A stretch of 64,000 nucleotides of DNA from Tubiluchus corallicola (lineage: Eukaryota; Priapulida; Priapulimorpha; Priapulimorphida; Tubiluchidae): NCBI GenBank assembly GCA_030141605.1, contig JAQGDQ010000500.1, forward strand, positions 78,307 through 142,306, read 5' to 3'. The translations under genes and the position numbers were made by a program. This document shows, piece by piece, positions 45,857 to 58,240 of this stretch. Each line of letters begins with the position of its first letter. Position 1 is the stretch's first letter. The notes beneath the pieces were generated by a model, which was not told where the DNA came from, made no database searches, and worked only from the letters and a program-made list of their open reading frames with translations.

Positions 45857-48800
45857 ATGAGGTCATACCATACACTGCTGCATTTGATTGTTTTCCTGTT
45901 CATTAACTGTAAGTAAAAACAAAAAATTATTTCTTAATGTCAGAGATACTTTTACTCTATAGTAATGCAAAGAAAATCTAGTTACATTATTTACCAGTTT
46001 CTCAGAAACATTGTATTTCAGTGCACAATTCCAAGTGATAATTTAAAACTCTAAACATTTGATTTGTTGCAATTATCATAATACTACATGGTTCCACATA
46101 TTTTCGCTCCTCCCTGTAGTATTATGTGCAGTTACACATTACTTGAGAGGATAATTTAAATGCCAAATACCCATTTTGGAAAGCTTATTTTGTGTTAGCA
46201 CACCACAAACAATTTCAGTAGAAGCAATTAAACTCAAACGTCGTCAACACTACACACAAACAACAAAAGGAGACAAACAACTGCAAATCATTCATTCTAC
46301 AACGGCACACACATACAAAATTACCACCAACAGAAAAAGGTCATCAGGTGAAATTCAGATTACTGTTCCTACTCACTATCTTCAACCTCCATTCAACTCA
46401 ATGGATGAAATACAAGAACTATGCAGTTAAAATCAGCACCTAATCAATTATACCATTTTCCTCCTAAGCAAAATTACGTTGTTGGAAAGTTTGTGTAAAA
46501 CTCTGCTCATGGTAACAGTTGCTCTTTGTTGATGCAACGCCTGTTAAACTCTCATTCTAATTTATCTTTTTTTCAATTTCTTTTTATTAAATTCCTTATG
46601 TATGTAAAGCTTCTCATATTTTTACCAAAACCTTGTGAAAGTTTTAAAGTTTAATTGTGTTTCATTAACTATGAAAATAAAATTAATTGCTACTAATACT
46701 ATGCAATTATTAAGTTTAATTACTATTTTAGACATACATAGTTCACTGCAGATAGTGGTCATATGCTTGCTACTGCAGCAGAGAATGTGAACCGACAAAG
46801 TAATGCTGTCACACTGTACACATGTTACTTATATGTACAATTTATATGACATACCTGTTTACATTTATATATATTGTACTGCAGGGCTGTGATGAAATAG
46901 TGTAATGCTGGCAGGGGAATACAGCAGACTTCTCAGGTGTGCGTGTGAACGTGGCTTTAACTAGCACCTAGACTCTTATTCTGACCTTGTGTTAGTGGGA
47001 GCCACTAGTCACGTGCACACCTGAGCTTATAAAAAGGGAAGGTCTGCTGTAGATCCTTGTCAGTGGTCGTCTCATCTCAGCTCTGTTCACACTTCAGGCT
47101 TTGCTCTATTCGGTAACCTTTTTGGAATATTTTTTTTTGGTAATAAATTGTCATTTTTATTTTATTGTTCATTTTGGTTTTTGGTTTTGGCATCGACCTA
47201 CTTGAGACATACCGCACGGTGTAGGTCGCGGTGCCATCCGTTCTGCCTCCATTAAAAGTGGAGAGCAGTCCATTATATATATTATGTATGCATAATCATA
47301 TATCTGTATATGCTCACTTGGTTATAATATTCTATTTTTCAATTCAGTTGATTCATTACACATATTAGTCGTAGCAGCAAAATCTAAATTTCTTATATTT
47401 AAATTTGTATTTTTTACAGATGTACGAAGTGAATTACAATATTTTGAACAAGAACCTGAAGATGTTGCTACTCTTCCTGGAGAAAACGTTGTGGTACAGT
47501 TTGTAGTAAAAAGCGAGGTTCCACTAGGATATCAGTTTTTTTGGTTGCTTAACGACCAGATCATTGATGCAAACGTGGATGATAACTATACTTTTATTAA
47601 CAGTAATCCTTATAACACTAGAAACTGGAGTATAAAGATTAAAGATGTAAACTTAGATCAACGTGATGGTTCCTATAACTGCCGAGTGAATGTTTTTGGT
47701 GAAGGAGGAGGAACTGATGAGTCAAACAAAGGAAATGTAACTGTTGTTGGTGAGTCAGTATTTTTAATTACCACTTTTCAATTTTTTAAATAAATCAGTA
47801 ATTATACAAGTTGACATTAATCTGTACAATATGATGTATTGTAATTACATTTACATTTACATATGATATGTTCAGATTTGATTTCCGCATATTAGATAAT
47901 AAGAGTTTGTAAGTTTTACAGAAGGAAGTTAAAGTATGAATTGTCACAGTTTTGTAACACAACACCTGCTGTGATGCATCTACAGTTGATGATGATATAG
48001 AATCAGCTTTTGCATTCTCGTTTGTATTGTTCATTAGTACTATTTTCCAAAAAGTTTTAATTTTTAAAGTAGATGCTTCAATTGTTAGTTTTTGTCTTTA
48101 TCAATTTTTGTTGTAAAATTTAAGATGTGAGTAAAGTTTAGAGGTTCATTAACCTGGAAAATGAAATTTATTACTAGTTTAGACAAACGTAATTCCACTG
48201 CGTTAGCGACAGCATGCCTACTAGTAGTAAATGCTGACAAGACAATGCTGTCACACTGTATATGTGGGTCACTTATGTGTACAAGTTGCAGAAGTTGAGA
48301 TAAAGTATGAAATGTCATAGAGAGTAGTGACACAATAGGTGCCCTGATGCATATTATTTTTTATTTACCATCTATCACACATTATATGATTTGATAATAA
48401 AGATTAGTCCAAGGCCAAGAGTAGAAATGACCAGTTTTTACCCATATAGTGTAAGAAACAGTGACAGCGGTAAACAACTCTGCAGTAGTATTGAGTCAAT
48501 GGAAAGCTGCCATTATTATGGAGCAGGTCCTGAGTGCTCTTCATTGGCGTTCAGTCCTTATCTATTTAGACAACATCATAGTCTATGGCTGAACTTTTGA
48601 GAGTACCTCTCCCTCTTCCAGGAAGCCTTCGTGCACCTAGAAAAAGCTGAGCTTAAATTAAATGTTAAAAAATGTCTTCTCACACAGAAAGAAGTTACTT
48701 ACCTTTATTACATTGTTTCTTCTGATAGTGTCAAGACTGATCTTACTAAAACTGAAGCAGTTTATAATTGGCCCCAACATCAAAACTTGCAGCAACTTTT

Positions 48801-51800
48801 GCAGACTGTGTACTTACTAGAGGCGCTTTTTTACATTGCATCACTTCACATCACTTTACATCGCATCACTTCACATCACATCACATCACATTCCATCACT
48901 TCATATCACTTCACATCACTTTACATCACATCACATTACATTGCATCATATTATATTACATAATATTATTTAGTACCAGCCAAGTATTTTCACTACTAGT
49001 TCTGCTTCCCTTCTCATTGTCTTTGTGTCTACTCTAGAAACTCTTTAGCCATTGCTCATGAGACTAGACCTGAAACAAGATTACACTGTGATTATTCAGC
49101 TATTTTGCTTTTCTCTGGACGCCTTTTTCTTTTCTTTTTGTATTTTTTTCTTTATTTATCCTAATTCATATTTTAGCAAGGGGTATTTGATTTAGTTTTC
49201 ATTATTTATTCACTTAATTGTTGCTTAATTAATTCTTTCATATCTGACTTAGTGTATATAATATAGTAACTGTTGTGTAGAAACGTTATCTCTGACGTGT
49301 ATCTAGGAAATATTTGGAAATTTTGTTTATGAACTAATTTAAAGTCGTAATTATAATAGTTCCAGCAAATATTAGAATGCTGCTGAATGATGTGCCACAT
49401 GTGAAACCCTCGATTACAGTTGAAGTAGAAGACATCTCTAATCAGCTCAAATGTGAAGCCAAAGGCAACTGCAAAGTTCTGCCTACCATAAGTTGGTTTA
49501 TTGGTAATATCTTTCTAATTATTATATACTTTAATGATCTATGTAACGTATTCTGTTTTGATATAAATTAATCATATAATATCATCATCATCATCATCAT
49601 CATCACCACCTGACTAAGTTACTGCTTACATCAACACACACTCCATGCCAGCTTTTGTCATATTCTTGTCACCAGCACCACCACTACTACAGTAGCCCGT
49701 ACTTAAACTATATTAAAATATTTTTAAATAGATTATCGTTGACATAAAGGAAATATTGTGTATGTTAGGTGCATTAAATCAAAAACCTATGTATACGTCA
49801 CCTATATATCATCAGGTTATAATTTATATTACATGCAGGTTCAGCTCCTGTCAACTCTCGTTCAGAAACTATGCTGGATCTAAAAACCAATTTTACTCAT
49901 GTTGTGAGCACAATGGATGATTATTCATTTAAACCTGAAGATAATGGAAAGCAGCTGACCTGTCAAGTTTTTATACATGACATTTTGTCAAAACAGTTTA
50001 TTAACAGGACACTAAATGTACAATGTAAGTTAAATTTTTATTAATCTATCTTACTGCTAGATGTAAGTAAAATTTTCAGACCGAGTGTCCATGTTACAAC
50101 AACCACATTAGGAACACGTTTTAAACACTGTGTATTGAAGAAGTGTATGTAGCATGCTGCAAATGACCTTGATGGGTCTGTGTCTTTTAGAATGAAAAAG
50201 TGAAGTAAAATTGAACAATAAATAAAAGTAACATTAAAATCAAAATTATTGTTAACGATGTTACAAATCCACAATTTTTTAGTTTTGATGTCCAGGCTTT
50301 TCTTTTCTTCTTTGACTATCTTTCTCTTTACCCTCTCGCCCTGTATCTCTCCTTCTGTCTTGTCTTGCATTCCTGCTATATATTAGGAGATTCGTTTTTG
50401 ATACAGATATTACATCAGTTACCGTGAAATTGCCTAATGGAGATGATACTAAGATTACAGTTGGCAGTGGCTTTGAGCTGATTTGTGATGCAAGTGGAAA
50501 CCCAGAACCTTCTTATCAGTGGAGTGGTCCTAATTTGTCAAGTGGAAACACCGGCAAAAAAGTTACGAAGAAAAATGCGGAATTAGTTGATGGAGGGACA
50601 TACACTTGTACAGCTAGGAATGTTGTTGGAGAGAGAAAAGGCAGCTTAACTATAAAAATTGTAAAGGAAGGTGACAAAGAAGAAAGTGGTGATAAAGAAA
50701 ATGGTGGTGGGGGATCTGGAGATGGGGATAATGGTAAGTGCATTGATTAAGGACCTAAGAGAATTAACCTTGCAAAAACACAAAAATAGTTGTTAGTTAT
50801 GTAATAGTTTTGTTTCTGTTACCGGAGTGTCGTACATTTTCATTTGCGATTGATAACTGAAAGTAGTACTACCAATAATTAGACATGTGCTGACACCTAC
50901 ATTTAAGATTGTTCATTTTTGTAACTTAATTTAAGTTTAATGAAGAGTGATAGAGTGAGATTGAATTATTTTATATTAATTAATTATGCACATCATGTGA
51001 TTAATAAGCACAACAAATTGTTTAACATTAAGTCCATTCTTATAAAATGTTGTAATATTAAGCACATTTGTTATAATTAATGATCAATGACATCAGCTGC
51101 CCTTTTTCCTAGAATCAATGTTAACAGCTGCGTCAGGACAATGGCTTCCTAGAAAGAGCAATGACCAGCTGCACACAGTTCTTAGAAACTGTTACAGGGC
51201 AATGCCTCACTGTGCTCATTTCCCTGTTTCCTGGAAACAGTTATGAACAGATGTGCTCATTTCCCTATTTCCTGGAAACAGTTATGACCAGATGTGCTCA
51301 TTTCCCTACTTCCTGGATACAGTTATAACCAGATGTACTGATTTCCCTACTTCCTGGAAACAGTTATGACCAGATGTACTCATTTCCCTATTTCCTGGAT
51401 ACAGTTATGACCTAGTTATGACCAGATGTACTGATTTGCCTACTTCCTGGATACAGTTATGACCAGATGTACTGATTTCCCTACTTCCTGGATACAGTTA
51501 TAACCAGATGTACTGATTTCCCTACTTCCTGGAAACAGTTATGACCAGATGTACTCATTTCCCTATTTCCTGGATACAGTTATGACCTAGTTATGACCAG
51601 ATGTACTGATTTGCCTACTTCCTGGATACAGTTATGACCAGATGTACTGATTTCCCTACTTCCTGGATACAGTTATGACCAGATGTACTCATTTCCCTAT
51701 TTCCTGGATACAGTTATGACCAGATATGCTTACTTTCTAGAAATAACCGAAATCACCTGCATCCACTTCTTGGCTTCGTTGACAGCTTTCCTTTCAGATT

Positions 51801-52218
51801 ATAATTTTTCAAATTTTTTTAAACAAAGAGTGAACGAATTATGCAAAGTAATTCTAAGAATTTTTTGATAAATCATAAAAAATAAACAAATTAATACTAT
51901 GTTGATAATGCAAAGAATTAATTAGCTTCAATGTATATTGATTACTAATGGTGTACTGATCCTGGGACCTACATTTTAAGTTTATTGATTCTAGCCCTTT
52001 GCATTTGGGAGTTAAGAAGAATTAAATAGTTGAAAATTGAATGCCTAACATCATGATGAAAAACCAGCATAAGGCCTGTAGCTCCTACATCTATGACTTT
52101 ATTCACAAGCACTAATGTTCTTTATTTTGTTTCAGGACAAAATGGTTGCAATTTTCCGAGAGCGTTCTTGATTGGACACGTTGTTATTCTCACTGTTATT
52201 GTTCATTTTGTCAGATGA
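45857..52218 (+). CDS. three-Ig-domain GPI-anchored surface protein, copy 3 lacking one distal-domain cysteine (six exons, 373 aa)
   Basis: Exons 45857-45908, 47420-47749, 49360-49503, 49839-50024, 50407-50733 and 52136-52218; 1122 nt with the same lengths and phases as the other copies. Exon 2 is of the copy 1 type, but the first domain cysteine codon is TTT at 47500-47502 (TGT at 31482-31484 in copy 1), giving VVVQFVV. The partner cysteine remains (DGSYNCRV), so the canonical disulfide of domain 1 cannot form. Domain 2 has changes such as PANIR and CEAKGNC. Domain 3 and the acidic Gly-rich linker are nearly unchanged. The C-terminus varies most just before the hydrophobic tail (RAFLIG against RENLFG in copy 1). 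No stop, frameshift or lost splice site was seen, so the gene looks intact apart from the cysteine. Confidence 0.85.
46888..47275 (+). mobile_element. LTR-like promoter element in intron 1, unit 3
   Basis: Counterpart of 30869-31255 with very few differences. TATAAAAA is at 47028-47035. Its presence at the same place shows that it predates the duplication of the unit 1/unit 3 form. Confidence 0.4.
48500..48830 (+). pseudogene. Ty3/gypsy-like reverse-transcriptase fragment, unit 3
   Basis: Counterpart of 32480-32810. It is slightly less decayed: the HLEKAELKLNVKKC block is open here, where unit 1 has a stop. Still no intact RT. Confidence 0.7.
48831..48965. repeat. CATCA-type microsatellite, unit 3
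   Basis: CATCAC/CACTTCACAT repeats following the RT fragment, longer than in unit 1. Confidence 0.85.
51211..51733. repeat. 41-bp minisatellite in intron 5, unit 3
   Basis: About 12-13 copies, some with an inserted CTAGTTATGACC. The prevailing variant (ATGTACTGATTTCCCTACTT) differs from that in units 1 and 2. Confidence 0.9.
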
Positions 52219-52938
52219 GTCAGAATTTATGCTTAAACTAAAATGTCTGTGATTTTAAAACTTTTGTGTATTGTGTAAATATTTTTATCATGGTGTGGAA
52301 ATAGTTGACCCATGTCTGTACAAAATAGGCCTATCTTACCTTAGTCAGTTTAAGTCTGAGGTTAAATTATAATAAGAGATATAGTTGTGGTTTCTTCCAT
52401 CAATGTCCAGTCAAGCAAAATTTATTAACTTGTATGTAGCTGTTGTTGTGCTCTCTAAATTTTTGTTTACAGTAAATTTGGTTTCTGAACTTATGTGCAC
52501 ATTTCAAAGTAAATTAAATTTAATGAATTTTAGTTTTATTACATGTGTATTTTGATGGAACATTTTAATGTGATTTTATGTTTTTGAATCATGATTATGA
52601 GAATTGGGTGCAAATATCATCATTTTAATGATGGCTGTTACAGGATGAACAGTGATGAACCAAAGTAGTGTGTTACAGTTGTACAAAAAATTAATATCTG
52701 AAAGAAAAGTTTCTACTGAGTTTGCTACCTACACGTAGCAAAAACAATAACATATATATCTAAGTTTTTTCCCCCCGAGTAACGAATATTACTTTTCTTA
52801 CTTTGACAAAGGTTTACAACACGCCGTCATGCACTTCTAAACAAAGTAAAATCATGTCACACAAAATAAATGAGAAATTACTTAAATGGTAGCATAACTT
52901 GTTCATCCTCTTTGTACACGGTTTTTTGTTTATAAAAA

Positions 52939-53485
52939 AAAAGAAATTTATATCTTTACGTCTCAAAACCTTTTTAAACAGCCCGGGAGGTGTCGACATT
53001 CGTGTAAGTTCATTTACACTAGCACCCATTCCATTAATTCTTGGCTGCAGCCTGTAAACTTTCTGTAAAATTTTTATGAAGTTTTGCACACATTATTAAT
53101 ATGAATTGTTGTCAGCAATTTATTTACAATCAGATCAGTCATGTGATCACACTAACGTGTAATAATCACTTGTTTTTTAATAATATGGATCTTATGAAAA
53201 GCTGATTCAGTAACTGCTTGTGGTGTGTTATTAAATGCGTTGTTAAAATGTTGTGTTCACGTTTGTCCTGTAATTATACATTTAGTTTAAACATCATTTA
53301 TGGGAGTATACAAACAGAATAAAAGTGTCTGATTTGTTTATATACAAAAATTGTTTATATACAAAAATACACAACGAAAAATATCCAAGCAATAAGCAAT
53401 AAGCAATTATGGTGTGGGGGGCGGGGAATCGTGACCCTACAAGGGTTAAGCAAACATACTAACATTACATGAGTAAACATAAAAA
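52939..53485. other. right flank of the Ig-gene array, nothing firm
   Basis: The duplication ends in an A-run at 52938-52946. The minus-strand frame 53089-52960 (VYRLQPRINGMGASVNELTR and PPGLFKKVLRRKD) looks protein-like but I cannot assign it to a family. Confidence 0.4.
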
Positions 53486-54340
53486 CACTCCAATTTACAT
53501 TTCAAGAACAAGTCAAATCATTTCATCAAACTATTTACAATGGAGAAAAAAGTCAAAAACTCCAATTTACATTTCAAGAACAAGTCAAATCATTTCATCA
53601 AACTATTTACAATGGAGAAAAAAGTCAAAAACTCCAATTTACATTTCAAGAACAAGTCAAATCATTTCATCAAACTATTTACAATGGAGAAAAAAGTCAA
53701 AAACTCCAATTTACATTTCAAGAACAAGTCAAATCATTTCATCAAACAATTTACAATGGAGAAAAAAGTAAAAAACTCCAATTTACATTTCAAGAACAAG
53801 TCAAATCATTTCATCAAACAATTTACAATGGAGAAAAAAGTAAAAAACTCCAATTTACATTTCAAGAACAAGTCAAATCATTTCATCAAACTATTTACAA
53901 TGGAGAAAAAAGTCAAAAACTCCAATTTACATTTCAAGAACAAGTCAAATAATTTCATCAAACTATTTACAATGGAGAAAAAAGTCAAAAACTCCAATTT
54001 ACATTTCAAGAACAAGTCAAATCATTTCATCAAACTATTTACAATGGAGAAAAAAGTAAAAAACTCCAATTTACATTTCAAGAACAAGTCAAATCATTTC
54101 ATCAAACTATTTACAATGGAGAAAAAAGTAAAAAACTCCAATTTACATTTCAAGAACAAGTCATATTATGAACACCAAACAATTTATTTACAATGGAGAA
54201 AAAAGTAAAAAAACTCCAATTTACATTTCAAGAACAAGTCATATTATGAACACCAAACAATTTATTTACAATGGAGAAAAAAGTAAAAAAACTCCAATTT
54301 GCATTTCAAGAACAAGTCATATCATTTCATCAACATTTCA
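53486..54340. repeat. 72-bp minisatellite
   Basis: About 12 copies (phrases CTCCAATTTACATTTCAAGA and TTTACAATGGAGAAAAAAGT). The period is a multiple of three, which leaves long frames open (222 codons in one), giving a 24-residue repeat. I regard the frame as a by-product of the period. The last copies carry a variant block (TATTATGAACACC). Confidence 0.9.
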
Positions 54341-54930
54341 TCAAACAATATTCAAAAAACTTCTGTATTTACATATTTACATAATTCTGTAGTTATAGCA
54401 GTGGTTATACTAAGAGTTAAGCTGCTATATTATGTACTTATGAAGGCTCGGTAACTGGACCCATGGAGGACTCCGTATTTTTGTTATGATTACTATTATG
54501 TTCATTAAAATATATGTAGAAAAAATGTTCAAAACGTTCCAAATATGTTCAACTGAACATTTCTTTGATGTTCAAAAATGCTCATTCTGACATTGCGAAC
54601 AAGTTCAAGATTCAACTTCTCCTGTTATGAGCAAAAATATTCATTTTAATGTCAGCAAAAAGCTAACGCAGTTTCTCTTTGGAGGTTATAAGCAAAAATA
54701 TTTACATCAATGTTGGCACGTTAAAAGCCAGTGCAAGGTGACCCAAATTTCTCTCCGGAAGCTTGGAGAATTACGTTTCAATTTGAACGTTAATTGCTAT
54801 TAGCAATTTAGAGCTTCAGCATCATCAGCGAATACATTACAGTTTCTCGGATTTTTTAATATAAAATATAAAAGTGCTTACATATTTAACATAATATTTA
54901 AAGTTGATATTCAACACAAATTTTCTGCAA
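54341..54930. other. AT-rich spacer, nothing recognised
   Basis: Contains scattered ATGTTCAAAA-like phrases (54500-54610) but no regular repeat or gene. Confidence 0.5.
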
Positions 54931-55350
54931 TGCATTGTATTCTAAAGTGCAATATATGCTGGAATATATTCTAGTAATTGTCACATATCCCATAAGCTGC
55001 AATATTCTATTAACTGCCATATATCGTAGCAACTGTGGTATATTCTATTAATGGTAACATACACTATATGCTGCAATATTCTGTTAACTGCAATATATCG
55101 TAGCAACTGCAGTATATTCTATTAATGGTAACATACACTATACGCTGCAATATTCTGTTAACTGCAATATATCGTAGCAACTGCAGTATATTTTATTAAT
55201 TGTAACACGTCCTATAAGCTGCGATATTTCTAGAAACTGCAACCTTCAACAAACAACAATATATCATACAAACTGCAATATGTTCTATTAATTTTTACAT
55301 ATCCTTTAAGCTGCAGTATTTCTAAAAACTGCAGTATACTGTATAAGCTA
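54931..55350. repeat. about 74-bp degenerate minisatellite
   Basis: Three clear and two degraded copies built on AACTGCAATATATCGTAGCA and ATTCTATTAATGGTAACAT. Confidence 0.8.
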
Positions 55351-55544
55351 CAGTATGTTAAGTTAGTTGCACTGTATCGTATACAAGTTGTGCATAAAAA
55401 CTAACTATTTATAAGATAGAGTAACCACGATGCTGATGATGCTGGATGTTTGTGAGGCGGCAGTTACCGAGCCGATGAGGAGGAATTTTCTGAAGAGCAG
55501 GGGGAGGGGGATTGAAAACAATCATTAATAATAATTTCTATTTC

Positions 55545-55880
55545 TGGTGCTTTAATTAAGAAGCGTAATTGTTTAAAGTACGCTCAAAACGCTTTAATGA
55601 TTTGAAGCACAAATGTTGTTTTAATTAAGAAGCGTAATTGTTTTAAGTACGCTCAAAACGTTGTAATGAATCGAAGCACAAATGTTGTTTTAATTAAGAA
55701 GCGTAATTGTTTAAAGTACGCTCATAACGTTTTAATGATTTGAAGCACCAATGGTTCTTTAATTAAGAAGCGTAATTGTTTAAAGTACGCTCATAACGTT
55801 TTAATGATTTGAAGCACCAATGGTTCTTTAATTAAGAAGCGTAATTGTTTAAAGTACGCTCATAACGTTTTAAGGATTCG
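55545..55880. repeat. 69-bp minisatellite
   Basis: Five copies with the phrase TTAATTAAGAAGCGTAATTG followed by AAGTACGCTCA. Confidence 0.9.
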
Positions 55881-56074
55881 AACCGTTAAAAGTTTTCATA
55901 ATAGAATTGATCCCCCTCCCATGCCGATAGTGACCAGGCGGTGGGAAGCTAATTTTTAATAACATGGCGACACATATTTCAGCCATATTTAATATTTTAG
56001 CCATATTTAATTGATTATATATTCAAACATTATCTATACATGGACAGCCATGGTTACAATATTAGGCAACATCT

Positions 56075-56205
56075 TTAAATTATGCAAGGTGGCAAAACTT
56101 GATGCCTATAGTCAAAATAAACGCTTGACTATTTACAAGGTTTAAATTATGCAAGGTGGCAAACTTGATGCCTATAGTCAAAATAACAGCTTGACTATAT
56201 ACAAG
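56075..56205. repeat. 66-bp direct repeat, two copies
   Basis: ATTATGCAAGGTGGCAAA...CTTGATGCCTATAGTC occurs twice in tandem. Confidence 0.85.
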
Positions 56206-56339
56206 GTTGTGTGTCATAATAGCAATTATTTTCATAGAAGAAACATTCAGCCATTATTCCTCATATACTGGAAAAGGATGAACAAATCTTTGTATGACGA
56301 AATGATGGAAATTAACATTACTGGTTCATGTAAAAAATG

Positions 56340-56720
56340 TAGTGATAGTGGTCAACGTGTCACATAAAATGATGTGATAGTAACGAAAAAACTGCCATCA
56401 AGGCGTCAAATGAAGAGACATGATAACGTGATGGGAGTCACTATTAATGTCTTCATCGAGTAACATGATACATAGCCATGTCACAGTATAGTGATGGATG
56501 TTATAGAACAGTGATGGAAAGTACCATCGTCAACGTGTGACATAAAATGATGCAATAGTAACGAAAAAACTGCCATCAAGGCGACAAATGAAGAGACATG
56601 GTAACGTGATGCGAGTCACTATTAATGTCACGTGAAAAACTGCCATCAAGGCGACAAATGAAGTGACATGGTAACGTGATGCGACTCACTATTAATGTCA
56701 CGTGAAAAACTGCCATCAAT
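56340..56720. repeat. degenerate repeat of about 60-180 bp
   Basis: The phrase AAAAAACTGCCATCAAGGCG with ATGAAGAGACATG recurs three times at uneven spacing. Single phrases return further on. Confidence 0.7.
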
Positions 56721-57189
56721 GCTACAAATGCATTATAAGAGAGAAACTGAATATTTTAAAGAATTGTCTTGATGGAATTGAACATAATCACTGATTATTA
56801 ATCAGTACTAAAGCAGTAAACAAGTAAAACTGATAACAAAGTGGTGGTAACTACTGCTAATATATCACATAAAATGACATGACAATGACGAAGGTAAACA
56901 GTACCGAAACTAGAATATTTCAAAAAATGCCAAGGCATCAGGGAAAAACTCCTGTCATGACAGATGGAGAAATGCACGTTATGAAAGATTGCACAGTTAA
57001 AACTGCTTGATAAAGTTGAACGTAACAGTCGGCATTGAAACTGTACCAACAATAACGGTACAGAAAACAGCCGCTATTTAAAGATTGCAAGATCAAAATT
57101 CCTTTGTTGAAACTGAACATGATCATTGAAAAATACAGTACGAAAAAAGGTTCCTTAAAGATTACACGTTCAAAACTTCATTAAAGATG

Positions 57190-58240
57190 AACGATTGTTG
57201 ACAAAATTGAAAGTTATTGGCATTGAACTTTTGCCAAAAATTATAGAACATACAAAAACTCCATTAGAGATTGAACGATTGAAATTGCAGTGGATAAAAT
57301 TGAAAGTTATCGGTATTGAACTCGTACTAACAATTATAGAACATACAAAAACTCCATTAGAGATTGAACGATTAAAATTGCAGATGATAAAATTGAAAGT
57401 TATCGGTATTGAACTCGTACCAACAATTATAGAACATACAAAACTCCATTAAAGATTGAACGATTGAAATTGCAGTGGATAAAATTGGAAGTTATCGGTA
57501 TTGAACTCGTACCAACAATTATAGAACATACAAAACTCCATTAAAGATTGAACGATTGAAATTGCAGTGGATAAAATTGGAAGTTATCGGTATTGAACTC
57601 GTACCAACAATTATAGAACATACAAAACTCCATTAAAGATTGAACGATTGAAATTGCTGTGGATAAAATTGAAAGTTATCGGTATTGAACTCGTACCAAC
57701 AATTATAGAACATACAAAACTCCATTAAAGATTGAACGATTGAAATTGCAGTGGATAAAATTGAAAGTTATCGGTATTGAACTCGTACTAACAATTATAG
57801 AACATACAAAACTCCATTAAAGATTGAACGATTGAAATTGCTGTGGATAAAATTGAAAGTTATCGGTATTGAACTCGTACCAACAATTATAGAACATACA
57901 AAACTCCATTAAAGATTGAACGATTGAAATTGCAGTGGATAAAATTGGAAGTTATCGGTATTGAACTCGTACTAACAATTATAGAACATACAAAACTCCA
58001 TTAAAGATTGAACGATTGAAATTGCAGTGGATAAAATTGAAAGTTATCGGTATTGAACTCGTACCAACAATTATAGAACATACAAAACTCCATTAAAGAT
58101 TGAACGATTGAAATTGCAGTGGATAAAATTGAAAGTTATCGGTATTGAACTCGTACCAACAATTATAGAACATACAAAACACCATTAAAGATTGAACGAT
58201 TGAAATTGCCGTGGATAAAATTGAAAGTTATCAGCACTGA
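57190..58240. repeat. about 92-bp minisatellite
   Basis: About 11 copies (phrases GATTGAACGATTGAAATTGC, AAAGTTATCGGTATTGAACT and ACAATTATAGAACATAC). The first copies are slightly longer than the later ones. Confidence 0.95.

Larger units (their letters stand above)
27661..52938 (+). repeat. tandem segmental duplication, three units plus a partial fourth
   Basis: Units start at the phrase TTGAATCATGATTAT at 27661, 36695, 43604 and 52584. Unit lengths are 9034, 6909 and 8980 bp. The fourth is recognisable for about 355 bp, to CGGTTTTTTGTTTATAAA. Each full unit contains a LINE-like minus-strand fragment, upstream DNA and one complete Ig-domain gene. The units align almost base for base, except that unit 2 lacks about 290 bp near 38641 and carries a different segment at about 39076-40271. 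Confidence 0.9.

Noticed and set aside
57195-57452. Frame MLTKLKVIGIELLPKIIEH
   Set aside because: Translation of the 92-bp minisatellite; it breaks after three copies because the later unit length is not a multiple of three.
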